Program-made: the position numbers and the translations under genes
NCBI RefSeq assembly: GCF_029227915.1
Contig: NC_079888.1
Span: 23,416,001-23,480,000 of the forward strand
DNA: 64,000 nt
Direction: 5' to 3'
From: Hydractinia symbiolongicarpus
Taxonomy: Eukaryota > Cnidaria > Hydrozoa > Anthoathecata > Hydractiniidae
In this document: piece by piece, positions 37,373-48,505 of the stretch
Layout of the letters: every line of letters begins with the position of its first letter
How positions within the stretch are numbered: the stretch's first letter is position 1
The notes under the pieces: generated by a model
What the model saw: only the letters and a program-made list of their open reading frames with translations
Database searches by the model: none
Told to the model about the DNA's origin: nothing

Positions 37373-39396
37373 AGTACTGAAAAAATAATTTAAAAAATCG
37401 TTCTGGAAATGAGTTTACTCCCTGGGTACTTTCTTTGTATACTTTTGACTATACGGGCCGAGTCCGGGATATAGGGAAATCGCAGGTTTTCGTTTGCCGG
37501 CGATTAAACTTCTTTTATTCAGCGTCTCATCAAAAATGAAAACATTTTTAAAAACTACAAGTCTTATGCGTTTTAGTGGTGAAAAAATAATTTAAAAAAT
37601 CGTTCCGGAAATGAGTTTTCTCCCTGGGTACTTTCTTTGTATGCTTTTGACTATACGGGCCAAGACCGGGATTTACGAGAAATCGCAGGTTTTCGTTTGC
37701 CGGCGATTAAACTTCTTTTATTCAGCGTCTCATCAAAAATGAAAACATTTTTAAAAACTACAAGTCTTATGCGTTTTAGTGGTGAAAAAATAATTTAAAA
37801 AATCGTTCTGGAAATGAGTTTACTCCTTGGGTACTTTCTTTGTATACTTTTGACTATACGGGCCGAGTCCGGGATTTAGGGAAATCGCAGGTTTTCGTTT
37901 GCCGGCGATTAAACTGCTTTTATTCAGCGTCTCATCAAAAATGAAGACATTTTTGAAAACTACAAGTCTCATGCGTTTTAGTGGTGAAAAAATAATTTAA
38001 AAATTCGTTCGGGAAATGAGTTTACTCCCTTGGTACTTTCTTTGTATGCTTTTGACTATACGGGCCAAGACCGGGATTTACGGGAAATCGCAGGTTTTCG
38101 TTTGCCGGCGATTAAACTTCTTTTATTCAGCGTCTCATCAAAAATGAAAACATTTTTAAAAACTACAAGTCTTATGCGTTTTAGTGGTGAAAAAATAATT
38201 TAAAAAATCGTTCTGGAAATGAGTTTACTCCTTGGGTACTTTCTTTGTATACTTTTGACTATACGGGCCGAGTCCGGGATTTAGGGAAATCGCAGGTTTT
38301 CGTTTGCCGGCGATTAAACTGCTTTTATTCAGCGTCTCATCAAAAATGAAGACATTTTTGAAAACTACAAGTCTCATGCGTTTTAGTGGTGAAAAAATAA
38401 TTTAAAAATTCGTTCGGGAAATGAGTTTACTCCCTTGGTACTTTCTTTGTATACTTTTGACTATACGGGCCAAGCCGGGATTTACGGGAAATCACGGGTT
38501 TTCGTTTGCCGGCGATTAAAACTCTTTTATTAAGCGTCTCATCAAAAATGAAAACATTTTTAAAAACTACAAGTCTCATGTGTTTTAGTGGTGAAAAAGT
38601 ATTTTAAAAAATCGTTCCGGAAATGAGTTTAATCCCTGGGTACTTTCTTTGTATACTTTTGACTATACGGGCCGAGTCCGGGATTTACGGGAAATCGCAG
38701 ATTTTCGTTTGCCGGCGATTAAACTTCTTTTATTCAGCGTCCCATCAAATATGAAAATATTTTTGAAAACTACAAGTCTCATGCGTTTAGTGGTAAAAAA
38801 ATAATATAAAAAATCGTTCGGGAAATGAGTTTACTCCCTGGGTACTTTTTTGTATACTTTTGACTATACGGGCCAAGCCCGGGATTTACGGGAAATCGCG
38901 GGTTTTCGTTTGCCGGCGATTAAACTTTTTTTATTCAGCGTCTCATCAAAAATGAAAACATTTTTAAAAACTACAAGTCTTATGCGTTTTAGTGGTGAAA
39001 AAATAATTTAAAAAATCGTTCTGGAAATGAGTTTACTCCCTGGGTACTTTCTTTTTATACTTTTGACTATACGGGCCAAGCCGGGATTTACGGGAAATCA
39101 CGGGTTTTCGTTTGCCGGCGATTAAACTTCTTTTATTCAGCGTCTCATCAAAAATGAAAACATTTTTAAAAACTACAAGTCTCATGCGTTTTAGTGGTGA
39201 AAAAGTAATTTAAAAAATCGTTCCGGAAATGAGTTTTCTCCCTGGGTACTTTCTTTGTATACTTTTGACTATACGGGCCAAGCCCGGGATTTACGGGAAA
39301 TCGCGGGTTTTCGTTTGCCGGCGATTAAACTTCTTTTATTCAGCGTCTCATCAAAAATGAAAACATTTTTGAAAGCTACAAGTCTCATGCGTTTTA
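37373..39396 (+). repeat. Mixed block with 405-bp dimers and a fifth AAGCG cassette
   Basis: GTATGCTTTTG with GCCAAGACCGGG occurs at 37639 and 38044, a 405-bp dimer spacing. From 38517 the four-unit cassette seen at 22.9, 26.4, 33.5 and 35.5 kb appears a fifth time, as AAAACTCTTTTATTAAGCG followed by TTTAATCCC, CCCATCAAATATG, ACTTTTTTG and AAACTTTTTTT units. No gene is present. Confidence 0.8.
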
Positions 39397-39598
39397 GTAC
39401 TGAAAAAATAATTTAAAAAATCGTTCTGGAAATGAGTTTACTCCCTGGGTACTTTCTTTGTATACTTTTGACTATACGGGCCGAGTCCGGGATATAGGGA
39501 AATCGCAGGTTTTCGTTTGCCGGCGATTAAACTGCTTTTATTCAGCGTCTCATCAAAAATGAAAACATTTTTGAAAACTACAAGTCTCATGCGTTTTA

Positions 39599-40811
39599 GT
39601 GGTGAAAAAATAATTTAAAAAATCGTTCGGGAAATGAGTTTACTCCCAGGGTACTTTCTTTGTATACTTTTGACTATACGGGCCAAGCCGGGATTTACGG
39701 GAAATCGCGGGTTTTCGTTTGCCGGCGATTAAACTTCTTTTATTCAGCGTCTCATCAAAAATGAAAACATTTTTCAAAACTACAAGTCTTATGCGTTTTA
39801 GTGGTGAAAAAATAATTTAAAAAATCGTTCCGGAAATGAGTTTTCTCCCTGGGTACTTTCTTTGTATACTTTTGACTATACGGCCAAGCCCGGGATTTAC
39901 GGGAAATCGCGGGTTTTCGTTTGCCGGCGATTAAACTTCTTTTATTCAGCGTCTCATCAAAAATGAAAACATTTTTAAAAACTACAAGTCTCATGCGTTT
40001 TAGTGGTGAAAAAATAATTTAAAAAATCGTTCGGGAAATGAGTTTACTCCCAGGGTACTTTCTTTGTATACTTTTGACTATACGGGCCAAGCCGGGATTT
40101 ACGGGAAATCGCGGGTTTTCGTTTGCCGGCGATTAAACTTCTTTTATTCAGCGTCTCATCAAAAATGAAAACATTTTTCAAAACTACAAGTCTTATGCGT
40201 TTTAGTGGTGAAAAAATAATTTAAAAAATCGTTCCGGAAATGAGTTTTCTCCCTGGGTACTTTCTTTGTATACTTTTGACTATACGGCCAAGCCCGGGAT
40301 TTACGGGAAATCGCAGGTTTTCGTTTGCCGGCGATTAAACTGCTTTTATTCAGCGTCTCATCAAAAATGAAAACATTTTTGAAAACTACAAGTCTCATGC
40401 GTTTTAGTGGTGAAAAAATAATTTAAAAAATCGTTCGGGAAATGAGTTTACTCCCTGGGTACTTTCTTTGTATACTTTTGACTATACGGGCCAAGCCGGG
40501 ATTTACGGGAAATCGCGGGTTTTCGTTTGCCGGCGATTAAACTTCTTTTATTCAGCGTCTCATCAAAAATGAAAACATTTTTCAAAACTACAAGTCTTAT
40601 GCGTTTTAGTGGTGAAAAAATAATTTAAAAAATCGTTCCGGAAATGAGTTTTCTCCCTGGGTACTTTCTTTGTATACTTTTGACTATACGGGCCAAGCCC
40701 GGGATTTACGGGAAATCGCGGGTTTTCGTTTGCCGGCGATTAAACTTCTTTTATTCAGCGTCTCATCAAAAATGAAAACATTTTTAAAAACTACAAGTCT
40801 TATGCGTTTTA
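39599..40811 (+). repeat. Dimer HOR, 404 bp x3
   Basis: Units starting at 39599, 40003 and 40407 are GCCAAGCCGGG with CATTTTTCAAAAC; each is followed by a TTCCGG/TTTTCTCCC unit. The CATTTTTCAAAAC marker repeats at 404-bp steps. The first two dimers also share a one-base deletion (ACGGCCAAG) near 39881 and 40285. Confidence 0.92.
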
Positions 40812-43800
40812 GTGGTGAAAAAAAAATTTAAAAAATCGTTCTGGAAATGAGTTTACTCCTTGGGTACTTTCTTTGTATACTTTTGACTATACGGGCCGAG
40901 TCCGGGATTTAGGGAAATCGCAGGTTTTCGTTTGCCGGCGATTAAACTGCTTTTATTCAGCGTCTCATCAAAAATGAAAACATTTTTGAAAACTACAAGT
41001 CTCATGCGTTTTAGTGGTGAAAAAATAATTTAAAATTCGTTCGGGAAATGAGTTTACTCCCTGGGTACTTTCTTTGTATACTTTTGACTATACGGGCCAA
41101 GCCGGGATTTACGGGAAATCACGGGTTTTCGTTTGCCGGCGATTAAACTTCTTTTATTCCGCGTCTCATCAAAAATGAAAACATTTTTAAAAACTACAAG
41201 TCTCATGCGTTTTAGTGGTGAAAAAGTAATTTAAAAAATCGTTCCGGAAATGAGTTTTCTCCCTGGGTACTTTCTTTGTATACTTTTGACTATACGGGCC
41301 AAGCCCGGGATTTACGGGAAATCGCGGGTTTTCGTTTGCCGGCGATTAAACTTCTTTTATTCAGCGTCTCATCAAAAATGAAAACATTTTTGAAAACTAC
41401 AAGTCTCATGCGTTTTAGTGGTGAAAAAATAATTTAAAAAATCGTTCGGGAAATGAGTTTACTGCCTGGGTACTTTCTTTGTATACTTTTGACTATACGG
41501 GCCAAGCCCGGGATTTACGGGAAATCGCGGGTTTTTGTTTGCCGGCGATTAAACCTCTTTTATTCAGCGTCTCATCAAAAATGAAAACATTTTTGAAAAC
41601 TACAAGTCTCATGCGTTTTAGTGGTGAAAAAATAATTTAAAAAATCGTTCTGGAAATGAGTTTACTCCCTGGGTACTTTCTTTGTATACTTTTGACTATA
41701 CGGGCCAAGCCGGGATTTACGGGAAATCGCGGGTTTTCGTTTGCCGGCGATTAAACTTCTTTTATTCAGCGTCTCATCAAAAATGAAAACATTTTTAAAA
41801 ACTTCAAGTCTTATGCGTTTTAGTGGTGAAAAAATAATTTAAAAAATCGTTCCGGAAATGAGTTTTCTCCCTGGGTACTTTCTTTGTATACTTTTGACTA
41901 TACGGGCCAAGCCCGGGATTTATGGGAAATCGCGGGTTTTCGTTTGCCGGCGATTAAACTTCTTTTATTCAGCGTCTCATCAAAAATGAAAACATTTTTA
42001 AAAACTACAAGTCTTATGCGTTTTAGTGGTGAAAAAATAATTTAAAAAATCGTTCTGGAAATGAGTTTACCCCTTGGGTACTTTCTTTGTATACTTTTGA
42101 CTATACGGGCCGAGTCCGGGATTTAGGGAAATCGCAGGTTTTCGTTTGCCGGCGATTAAACTGCTTTTATTCAGCGTCTCATCAAAAATGAAAACATTTT
42201 TAAAAACTACAAGTCTCATGCGTTTTAGTGGTGAAAAAGTAATTTAAAAAATCGTTCTGGAAATGAGTTTTCTCCCTGGGTACTTTCTTTGTATACTTTT
42301 GACTATACGGGCCAAGCCCGGGATTTACGGGAAATCGCGGGTTTTCGTTTGCCGGCGATGAAACTTCTTTTATTCAGCGTCTCATCAAAAATGAAAACAT
42401 TTTTGAAAACTACAAGTCTCATGCGTTTTAGTGGTGAAAAAATAATTTAAAAAATCGTTCGGGAAATGAGTTTACTGCCTGGGTACTTTCTTTGTATACT
42501 TTTGACTATACGGGACAAGCCCGGGATTTACGGGAAATCGCGGGTTTTCGTTTGCCGGCGATTAAACCTCTTTTATTCAGCGTCTCATCAAAAATGAAAA
42601 CATTTTTGAAAACTACAAGTCTCATGCGTTTTAGTGGTGAAAAAATAATTTAAAAAATCGTTCGGGAAATGAGTTTACTCCCTGGGTACTTTCTTTGTAT
42701 ACTTTTGACTATACGGGCCAAGCCGGGATTTACGGGAAATCGCGGGTTTTCGTTTGCCGGCGATTAAACTTCTTTTATTCAGCGTCTCATCAAAAATGAA
42801 AACATTTTTAAAAACTACAAGTCTTATGCGTTTTAGTGGTGAAAAAATAATTTAAAAAATCGTTCCGGAAATGAGTTTTCTCCCTGGGTACTTTCTTTGT
42901 ATACTTTTGACTATACGGGCCAAGCCCGGGATTTACGGGAAATCGCGGGTTTTCGTTTGCCGGCGATTAAACTTCTTTTATTCAGCGTCTCATCAAAAAT
43001 GAAAACATTTTTAAAAACTACAAGTCTTATGCGTTTTAGTGGTGAAAAAATAATTTAAAAAATCGTTCTGGAAATGAATTTACTCCTTGGGTACTTTCTT
43101 TGTATACTTTTGACTATACGGGCCGAGTCCGGGATTTAGGGAAATCGCAGGTTTTCGTTTGCCGGCGATTAAACTGCTTTTATTCAGCGTCTCATCAAAA
43201 ATGAAAACATTTTTGAAAACTACAAGTCTCATGCGTTTTAGTGGTGAAAAAATAATTTAAAAAATCGTTCTGGAAATGAGTTTACTCCCTGGGTACTTTC
43301 TTTGTATACTTTTGACTATACGGGCCAAGCCGGGATTTACGGGAAATCGCGGGTTTTCGTTTGCCGGCGATTAAACTTCTTTTATTCAGCGTCTCATCAA
43401 AAATGAAAACATTTTTAAAAACTACAAGTCTTATGCGTTTTAGTGGTGAAAAAATAATTTAAAAAATCGTTCCGGAAATGAGTTTTCTCCCTGGGTACTT
43501 TCTTTGTATACTTTTGACTATACGGGCCAAGCCCGGGATTTATGGGAAATCGCGGGTTTTCGTTTGCCGGCGATTAAACTTCTTTTATTCAGCGTCTCAT
43601 CAAAAATGAAAACATTTTTAAAAACTACAAGTCTTATGCGTTTTAGTGGTGAAAAAATAATTTAAAAAATCGTTCTGGAAATGAGTTTACCCCTTGGGTA
43701 CTTTCTTTGTATACTTTTGACTATACGGGCCGAGTCCGGGATTTAGGGAAATCGCAGGTTTTCGTTTGCCGGCGATTAAACTGCTTTTATTCAGCGTCTC

Positions 43801-44113
43801 ATCAAAAATGAAAACATTTTTAAAAACTACAAGTCTCATGCGTTTTAGTGGTGAAAAAGTAATTTAAAAAATCGTTCCGGAAATGAGTTTTCTCCACGGG
43901 TACTTTCTTTGTATACTTTTGACTATACGGGCCAAGCCCGGGATTTACGGGAAATCGCGGGTTTTCGTTTGCCGGCGATGAAACTTCTTTTATTCAGCGT
44001 CTCATCAAAAATGAAAACATTTTTGAAAACTACAAGTCTCATGCGTTTTAGTGGTGAAAAAATAATTTAAAAAATCGTTCGGGAAATGAGTTTACTGCCT
44101 GGGTACTTTCTTT

Positions 44114-44131
44114 GTATACTTTTGACTATAC
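44114..44131. other. Dyad D1: GTATA-N8-TATAC
   Basis: Monomer positions 64-81 contain GTATA and its exact reverse complement TATAC separated by 8 bases. It is kept in most monomers, including the K subtype where the spacer changes from CTTTTGAC to CATTCGAC. A subclass confined to about 49.9-61.1 kb reads ACTAAACGGG and so loses one pair of the stem. No binding protein is known to me; the symmetry is seen, any role is inference. Confidence 0.75.
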
Positions 44132-44136
44132 GGGCC

Positions 44137-44167
44137 AAGCCCGGGATTTACGGGAAATCGCGGGTTT
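44137..44167. other. Dyad D2: 31-bp imperfect palindrome
   Basis: Monomer positions 90-99 (CCCGGGATTT) pair with 105-114 (AAATCGCGGG) around the 5-base centre ACGGG, with one G-G mismatch. AAG at 87-89 pairs with TTT at 115-117 as A-T, A-T and a G-T wobble, giving 12 matched or wobble positions of 13 per arm. The dyad is full only in the GCCAAGCCCGGG...CGCGGG class. In the GCCGAGTCC...CGCAGG class the changes at positions 90 and 112 turn one pair into T-G and another into C-A, and they do not compensate. Confidence 0.8.
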
Positions 44168-44207
44168 TCGTTTGCCGGCGATTAAACCTCTTTTATTCAG
44201 CGTCTCA

Positions 44208-44229
44208 TCAAAAATGAAAACATTTTTGA
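44208..44229. other. Dyad D3: perfect 9-bp arms around AAAA
   Basis: TCAAAAATG and its exact reverse complement CATTTTTGA flank AAAA at monomer positions 158-179. In monomers reading CATTTTTAAAAAC rather than CATTTTTGAAAAC the arms shorten to 7 bp. The element is a run of phased A/T tracts as well as a dyad, so intrinsic DNA bending is an alternative reading. Confidence 0.8.
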
Positions 44230-47200
44230 AAACTACAAGTCTCATGCGTTTTAGTGGTGAAAAAATAATTTAAAAAATCGTTCGGGAAATGAGTTTACTC
44301 CCTGGGTACTTTCTTTGTATACTTTTGACTATACGGGCCAAGCCGGGATTTACGGGAAATCGCGGGTTTTCGTTTGCCGGCGATTAAACTTCTTTTATTC
44401 AGCGTCTCATCAAAAATGAAAACATTTTTAAAAACTACAAGTCTTATGCGTTTTAGTGGTGAAAAAATAATTTAAAAAATCGTTCCGGAAATGAGTTTTC
44501 TCCCTGGGTACTTTCTTTGTATACTTTTGACTATACGGGCCAAGCCCGGGATTTACGGGAAATCGCGGGTTTTCGTTTGCCGGCGATTAAACTTCTTTTA
44601 TTCAGCGTCTCATCAAAAATGAAAACATTTTTAAAAACTACAAGTCTTATGCGTTTTAGTGGTGAAAAAATAATTTAAAAAATCGTTCTGGAAATGAATT
44701 TACTCCTTGGGTACTTTCTTTGTATACTTTTGACTATACGGGCCGAGTCCGGGATTTAGGGAAATCGCAGGTTTTCGTTTGCCGGCGATTAAACTGCTTT
44801 TATTCAGCGTCTCATCAAAAATGACAACATTTTTGAAAACTACAAGTCTCATGCGTTTTAGTGGTGAAAAAATAATTTAAAAATTCGTTCGGGAAATGAG
44901 TTTACTGCCTGGGTACTTTCTTTGTATACTTTTGACTATACGGGACAAGCCCGGGATTTACGGGAAATCGCGGGTTTTCGTTTGCCGGCGATTAAACCTC
45001 TTTTATTCAGCGTCTCATCAAAAATGAAAACATTTTTGAAAACTACAAGTCTCATGCGTTTTAGTGGTGAAAAAATAATTTAAAAAATCGTTCGGGAAAT
45101 GAGTTTACTCCCTGGGTACTTTCTTTGTATACTTTTGACTATACGGGCCAAGCCGGGATTTACGGGAAATCGCGGGTTTTCGTTTGCCGGCGATTAAACT
45201 TCTTTTATTCAGCGTCTCATCAAAAATGAAAACATTTTTAAAAACTACAAGTCTTATGCGTTTTAGTGGTGAAAAAATAATTTAAAAAATCGTTCCGGAA
45301 ATGAGTTTTCTCCCTGGGTACTTTCTTTGTATACTTTTGACTATACGGGCCAAGCCCGGGATTTACGGGAAATCGCGGGTTTTCGTTTGCCGGCGATTAA
45401 ACTTCTTTTATTCAGCGTCTCATCAAAAATGAAAACATTTTTAAAAACTACAAGTCTTATGCGTTTTAGTGGTGAAAAAATAATTTAAAAAATCGTTCTG
45501 GAAATGAATTTACTCCTTGGGTACTTTCTTTGTATACTTTTGACTATACGGGCCGAGTCCGGGATTTAGGGAAATCGCAGGTTTTCGTTTGCCGGCGATT
45601 AAACTGCTTTTATTCAGCGTCTCATCAAAAATGAAAACATTTTTGAAAACTACAAGTCTCATGCGTTTTAGTGGTGAAAAAATAATTTAAAAAATCGTTC
45701 TGGAAATGAGTTTACTCCCTGGGTACTTTCTTTGTATACTTTTGACTATACGGGCCAAGCCGGGATTTACGGGAAATCGCGGGTTTTCGTTTGCCGGCGA
45801 TTAAACTTCTTTTATTCAGCGTCTCATCAAAAATGAAAACATTTTTAAAAACTACAAGTCTTATGCGTTTTAGTGGTGAAAAAATAATTTAAAAAATCGT
45901 TCCGGAAATGAGTTTTCTCCCTGGGTACTTTCTTTGTATACTTTTGACTATACGGGCCAAGCCCGGGATTTATGGGAAATCGCGGGTTTTCGTTTGCCGG
46001 CGATTAAACTTCTTTTATTCAGCGTCTCATCAAAAATGAAAACATTTTTAAAAACTACAAGTCTTATGCGTTTTAGTGGTGAAAAAATAATTTAAAAAAT
46101 CGTTCTGGAAATGAGTTTACCCCTTGGGTACTTTCTTTGTATACTTTTGACTATACGGGCCGAGTCCGGGATTTAGGGAAATCGCAGGTTTTCGTTTGCC
46201 GGCGATTAAACTGCTTTTATTCAGCGTCTCATCAAAAATGAAAACATTTTTAAAAACTACAAGTCTCATGCGTTTTAGTGGTGAAAAAGTAATTTAAAAA
46301 ATCGTTCCGGAAATGAGTTTTCTCCACGGGTACTTTCTTTGTATACTTTTGACTATACGGGCCAAGCCCGGGATTTACGGGAAATCGCGGGTTTTCGTTT
46401 GCCGGCGATGAAACTTCTTTTATTCAGCGTCTCATCAAAAATGAAAACATTTTTGAAAACTACAAGTCTCATGCGTTTTAGTGGTGAAAAAATAATTTAA
46501 AAAATCGTTCGGGAAATGAGTTTACTGCCTGGGTACTTTCTTTGTATACTTTTGACTATACGGGCCAAGCCCGGGATTTACGGGAAATCGCGGGTTTTCG
46601 TTTGCCGGCGATTAAACCTCTTTTATTCAGCGTCTCATCAAAAATGAAAACATTTTTGAAAACTACAAGTCTCATGCGTTTTAGTAGTGAAAAAATAATT
46701 TAAAAAATCGTTCGGGAAATGAGTTTACTCCCTGGGTACTTTCTTTGTATACTTTTGACTATACGGGCCAAGCCGGGATTTACGGGAAATCGCGGGTTTT
46801 CGTTTGCCGGCGATTAAACTTCTTTTATTCAGCGTCTCATCAAAAATGAAAACATTTTTAAAAACTACAAGTCTTATGCGTTTTAGTGGTGAAAAAATAA
46901 TTTAAAAAATCGTTCCGGAAATGAGTTTTCTCCCTGGGTACTTTCTTTGTATACTTTTGACTATACGGGCCAAGCCCGGGATTTACGGGAAATCGCGGGT
47001 TTTCGTTTGCCGGCGATTAAACTTCTTTTATTCAGCGTCTCATCAAAAATGAAAACATTTTTAAAAACTACAAGTCTTATGCGTTTTAGTGGTGAAAAAA
47101 TAATTTAAAAAATCGTTCTGGAAATGAATTTACTCCTTGGGTACTTTCTTTGTATACTTTTGACTATACGGGCCGAGTCCGGGATTTAGGGAAATCGCAG

Positions 47201-48099
47201 GTTTTCGTTTGCCGGCGATTAAACTGCTTTTATTCAGCGTCTCATCAAAAATGACAACATTTTTGAAAACTACAAGTCTCATGCGTTTTAGTGGTGAAAA
47301 AATAATTTAAAAATTCGTTCGGGAAATGAGTTTACTCCCTGGGTACTTTCTTTGTATAGTTTTGACTATACGGGCCAAGCCGGGATTTACGGGAAATCAC
47401 GGGTTTTCGTTTGCCGGCGATTAAACTTCTTTTATTCCGCGTCTCATCAAAAATGAAAACATTTTTAAAAACTACAAGTCTCATGCGTTTTAGTGGTGAA
47501 AAAGTAATTTAAAAAATCGTTCCGGAAATGAGTTTTCTCCCTGGGTACTTTCTTTGTATACTTTTGACTATACGGGCCAAGCCCGGGATTTACGGGAAAT
47601 CGCGGGTTTTCGTTTGCCGGCGATTAAACTTCTTTTATTCAGCGTCTCATCAAAAATGAAAACATTTTTGAAAACAACAAGTCTCAAGCGTTTTAGTGGT
47701 GAAAAAATAATTTAAAAAATCGTTCGGGAAATGAGTTTACTGCCTGGGTACTTTCTTTGTATACTTTTGACTATACGGGCCAAGCCCGGGATTTACGGGA
47801 AATCGCGGGTTTTCGTTTGCCGGCGATTAAACCTCTTTTATTCAGCGTCTCATCAAAAATGAAAACATTTTTGAAAACTACAAGTCTCATGCGTTTTAGT
47901 GGTGAAAAAATAATTTAAAAAATCGTTCGGGAAATGAGTTTACTCCCTGGGTACTTTTTTTGTATACTTTGACTATACGGGCCAAGCCGGGATTTATGGG
48001 AAATCGCGGGTTTTCGTTTGCCGGCGATTAAACTTCTTTTATTCAGCGTCTCATCAAAAATGAAAACATTTTTAAAAACTACAAGTCTTATGCGTTTTA

Positions 48100-48505
48100 G
48101 TGGTGAAAAAATAATTTAAAAAATCGTTCTTGAAATAAGTTTACTCACAGGGTACTTTCTTTGTATACATTTGACTATACGGGCCAAGCCCGGGATTTAC
48201 GGGAAATCGCGGGTTTTCGTTTTCCGGCGATTAAACCTTTTTCATTAAGCGTCTCATCAAAAATGAAAACATTTTTGAAAACTACAAGTCTCATGCGTTT
48301 TAGTGGTGAAAAAAAAATTTAAAAAATCGTTCGGGAAATGAGTTTACTCCCTGGGTACTTTCTTTGTATACATTCGACTATGCTGGCCAAGCCCCGGATT
48401 TACGGGAAAACGCGATATTTAGTTTGCCAGCGATTAAACTGCTTTTATTCAGCGTCTCATCAAAAATGAAAACATTTTTGAAAACTACAAGTGTCATGCG
48501 TTTTA
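48100..48505 (+). repeat. Divergent outlier monomer pair
   Basis: The first unit has AAACCTTTTTCATTAAGCG and the K-type CTCACAGGG; the second has GACTATGCTGGCC, GCCCCGGATTT, GGGAAAACGCG and ATTTAGTTTGCC. These are the same rare variants combined in the single unit at 14101-14303, here spread over two neighbours. Confidence 0.8.

Larger units (their letters stand above)
44051..44253 (+). repeat. Representative full-length monomer (203 bp)
   Basis: This copy carries the commonest base at nearly every position and all three dyads in their strongest form, so it serves as a reference unit. Monomer positions quoted elsewhere equal this coordinate minus 44050. Unit lengths of 202 bp come mainly from two single-base deletions: GCCCGGG becomes GCCGGG near positions 89-92, or TTTACGGG becomes TTTAGGG near position 101. 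Because 203 is not a multiple of 3, no reading frame can continue from unit to unit. Confidence 0.9.
41621..44860 (+). repeat. 8-mer HOR, 1,620 bp x2, tandem
   Basis: Units U1 (41621-43240) and U2 (43241-44860) align at exactly 1,620 bp with no indel. I see only a handful of differences, such as TTCAAGTC/TACAAGTC near 41804, TTCTGG/TTCCGG and CTCCCTGGG/CTCCACGGG near 42256-42275, GGGACAAGC/GGGCCAAGC near 42514, and AAAACATT/ACAACATT near 43204. Shared markers include GATTTATGGG, TTTACCCCTTGGG, GGCGATGAAAC, TTTACTGCC and ATGAATTTACTCC. Confidence 0.95.
42431..47290 (+). repeat. 12-mer HOR, 2,430 bp x2, nearly identical
   Basis: About 42431-44860 is repeated at 44861-47290 with a constant 2,430-bp offset. 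Both copies carry the rare GGGACAAGCC (42514/44944), CTCCACGGG (43892/46322) and ATGACAACATT (44821/47251). Lines I compared base by base matched except for a few changes, such as TTAGTAGTGA near 46682. The duplication therefore came after the 8-mer duplication it includes. Confidence 0.93.

Noticed and set aside
44075-44091. CENP-B box in GTTCGGGAAATGAGTTT
   Set aside because: Against the core NTTCGNNNNANNCGGGN it keeps TTCG and A, but the CGGG end reads AGTT. The TTTCGTTTGCCGGCGAT segment and the reverse strand of the GCCCGGGATTTACGGGA segment fit no better. A diverged box cannot be excluded, but the sequence does not support a call.
44114-44131. TATA-like promoter in GTATAC...TATACGG
   Set aside because: It recurs in nearly every unit with no gene downstream; symmetry as a dyad explains it better. 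Satellite transcription is possible but not shown.
44137-44167. Rho-independent terminator at the D2 stem-loop
   Set aside because: The stem is followed by only four T, then CG. It recurs every 203 bp without genes, and the array looks eukaryotic rather than bacterial.
44180-44186. ATTAAA polyadenylation signal
   Set aside because: It is present in almost every monomer at the same place as part of GCGATTAAAC, and there is no transcript to terminate.
44201-44253. tRNA, rRNA or other known RNA gene within the unit
   Set aside because: No cloverleaf, A/B box pair or conserved rRNA segment could be recognised. The dyads are short and separate.
41621-47290. Assembly artefact as the source of the near-identical 1,620- and 2,430-bp copies
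   Set aside because: Copies carry private differences (for example TTAGTAGTGA near 46682, and CTCCCTGGG against CTCCACGGG), which argues for true copies. Read support would still be needed to settle it.
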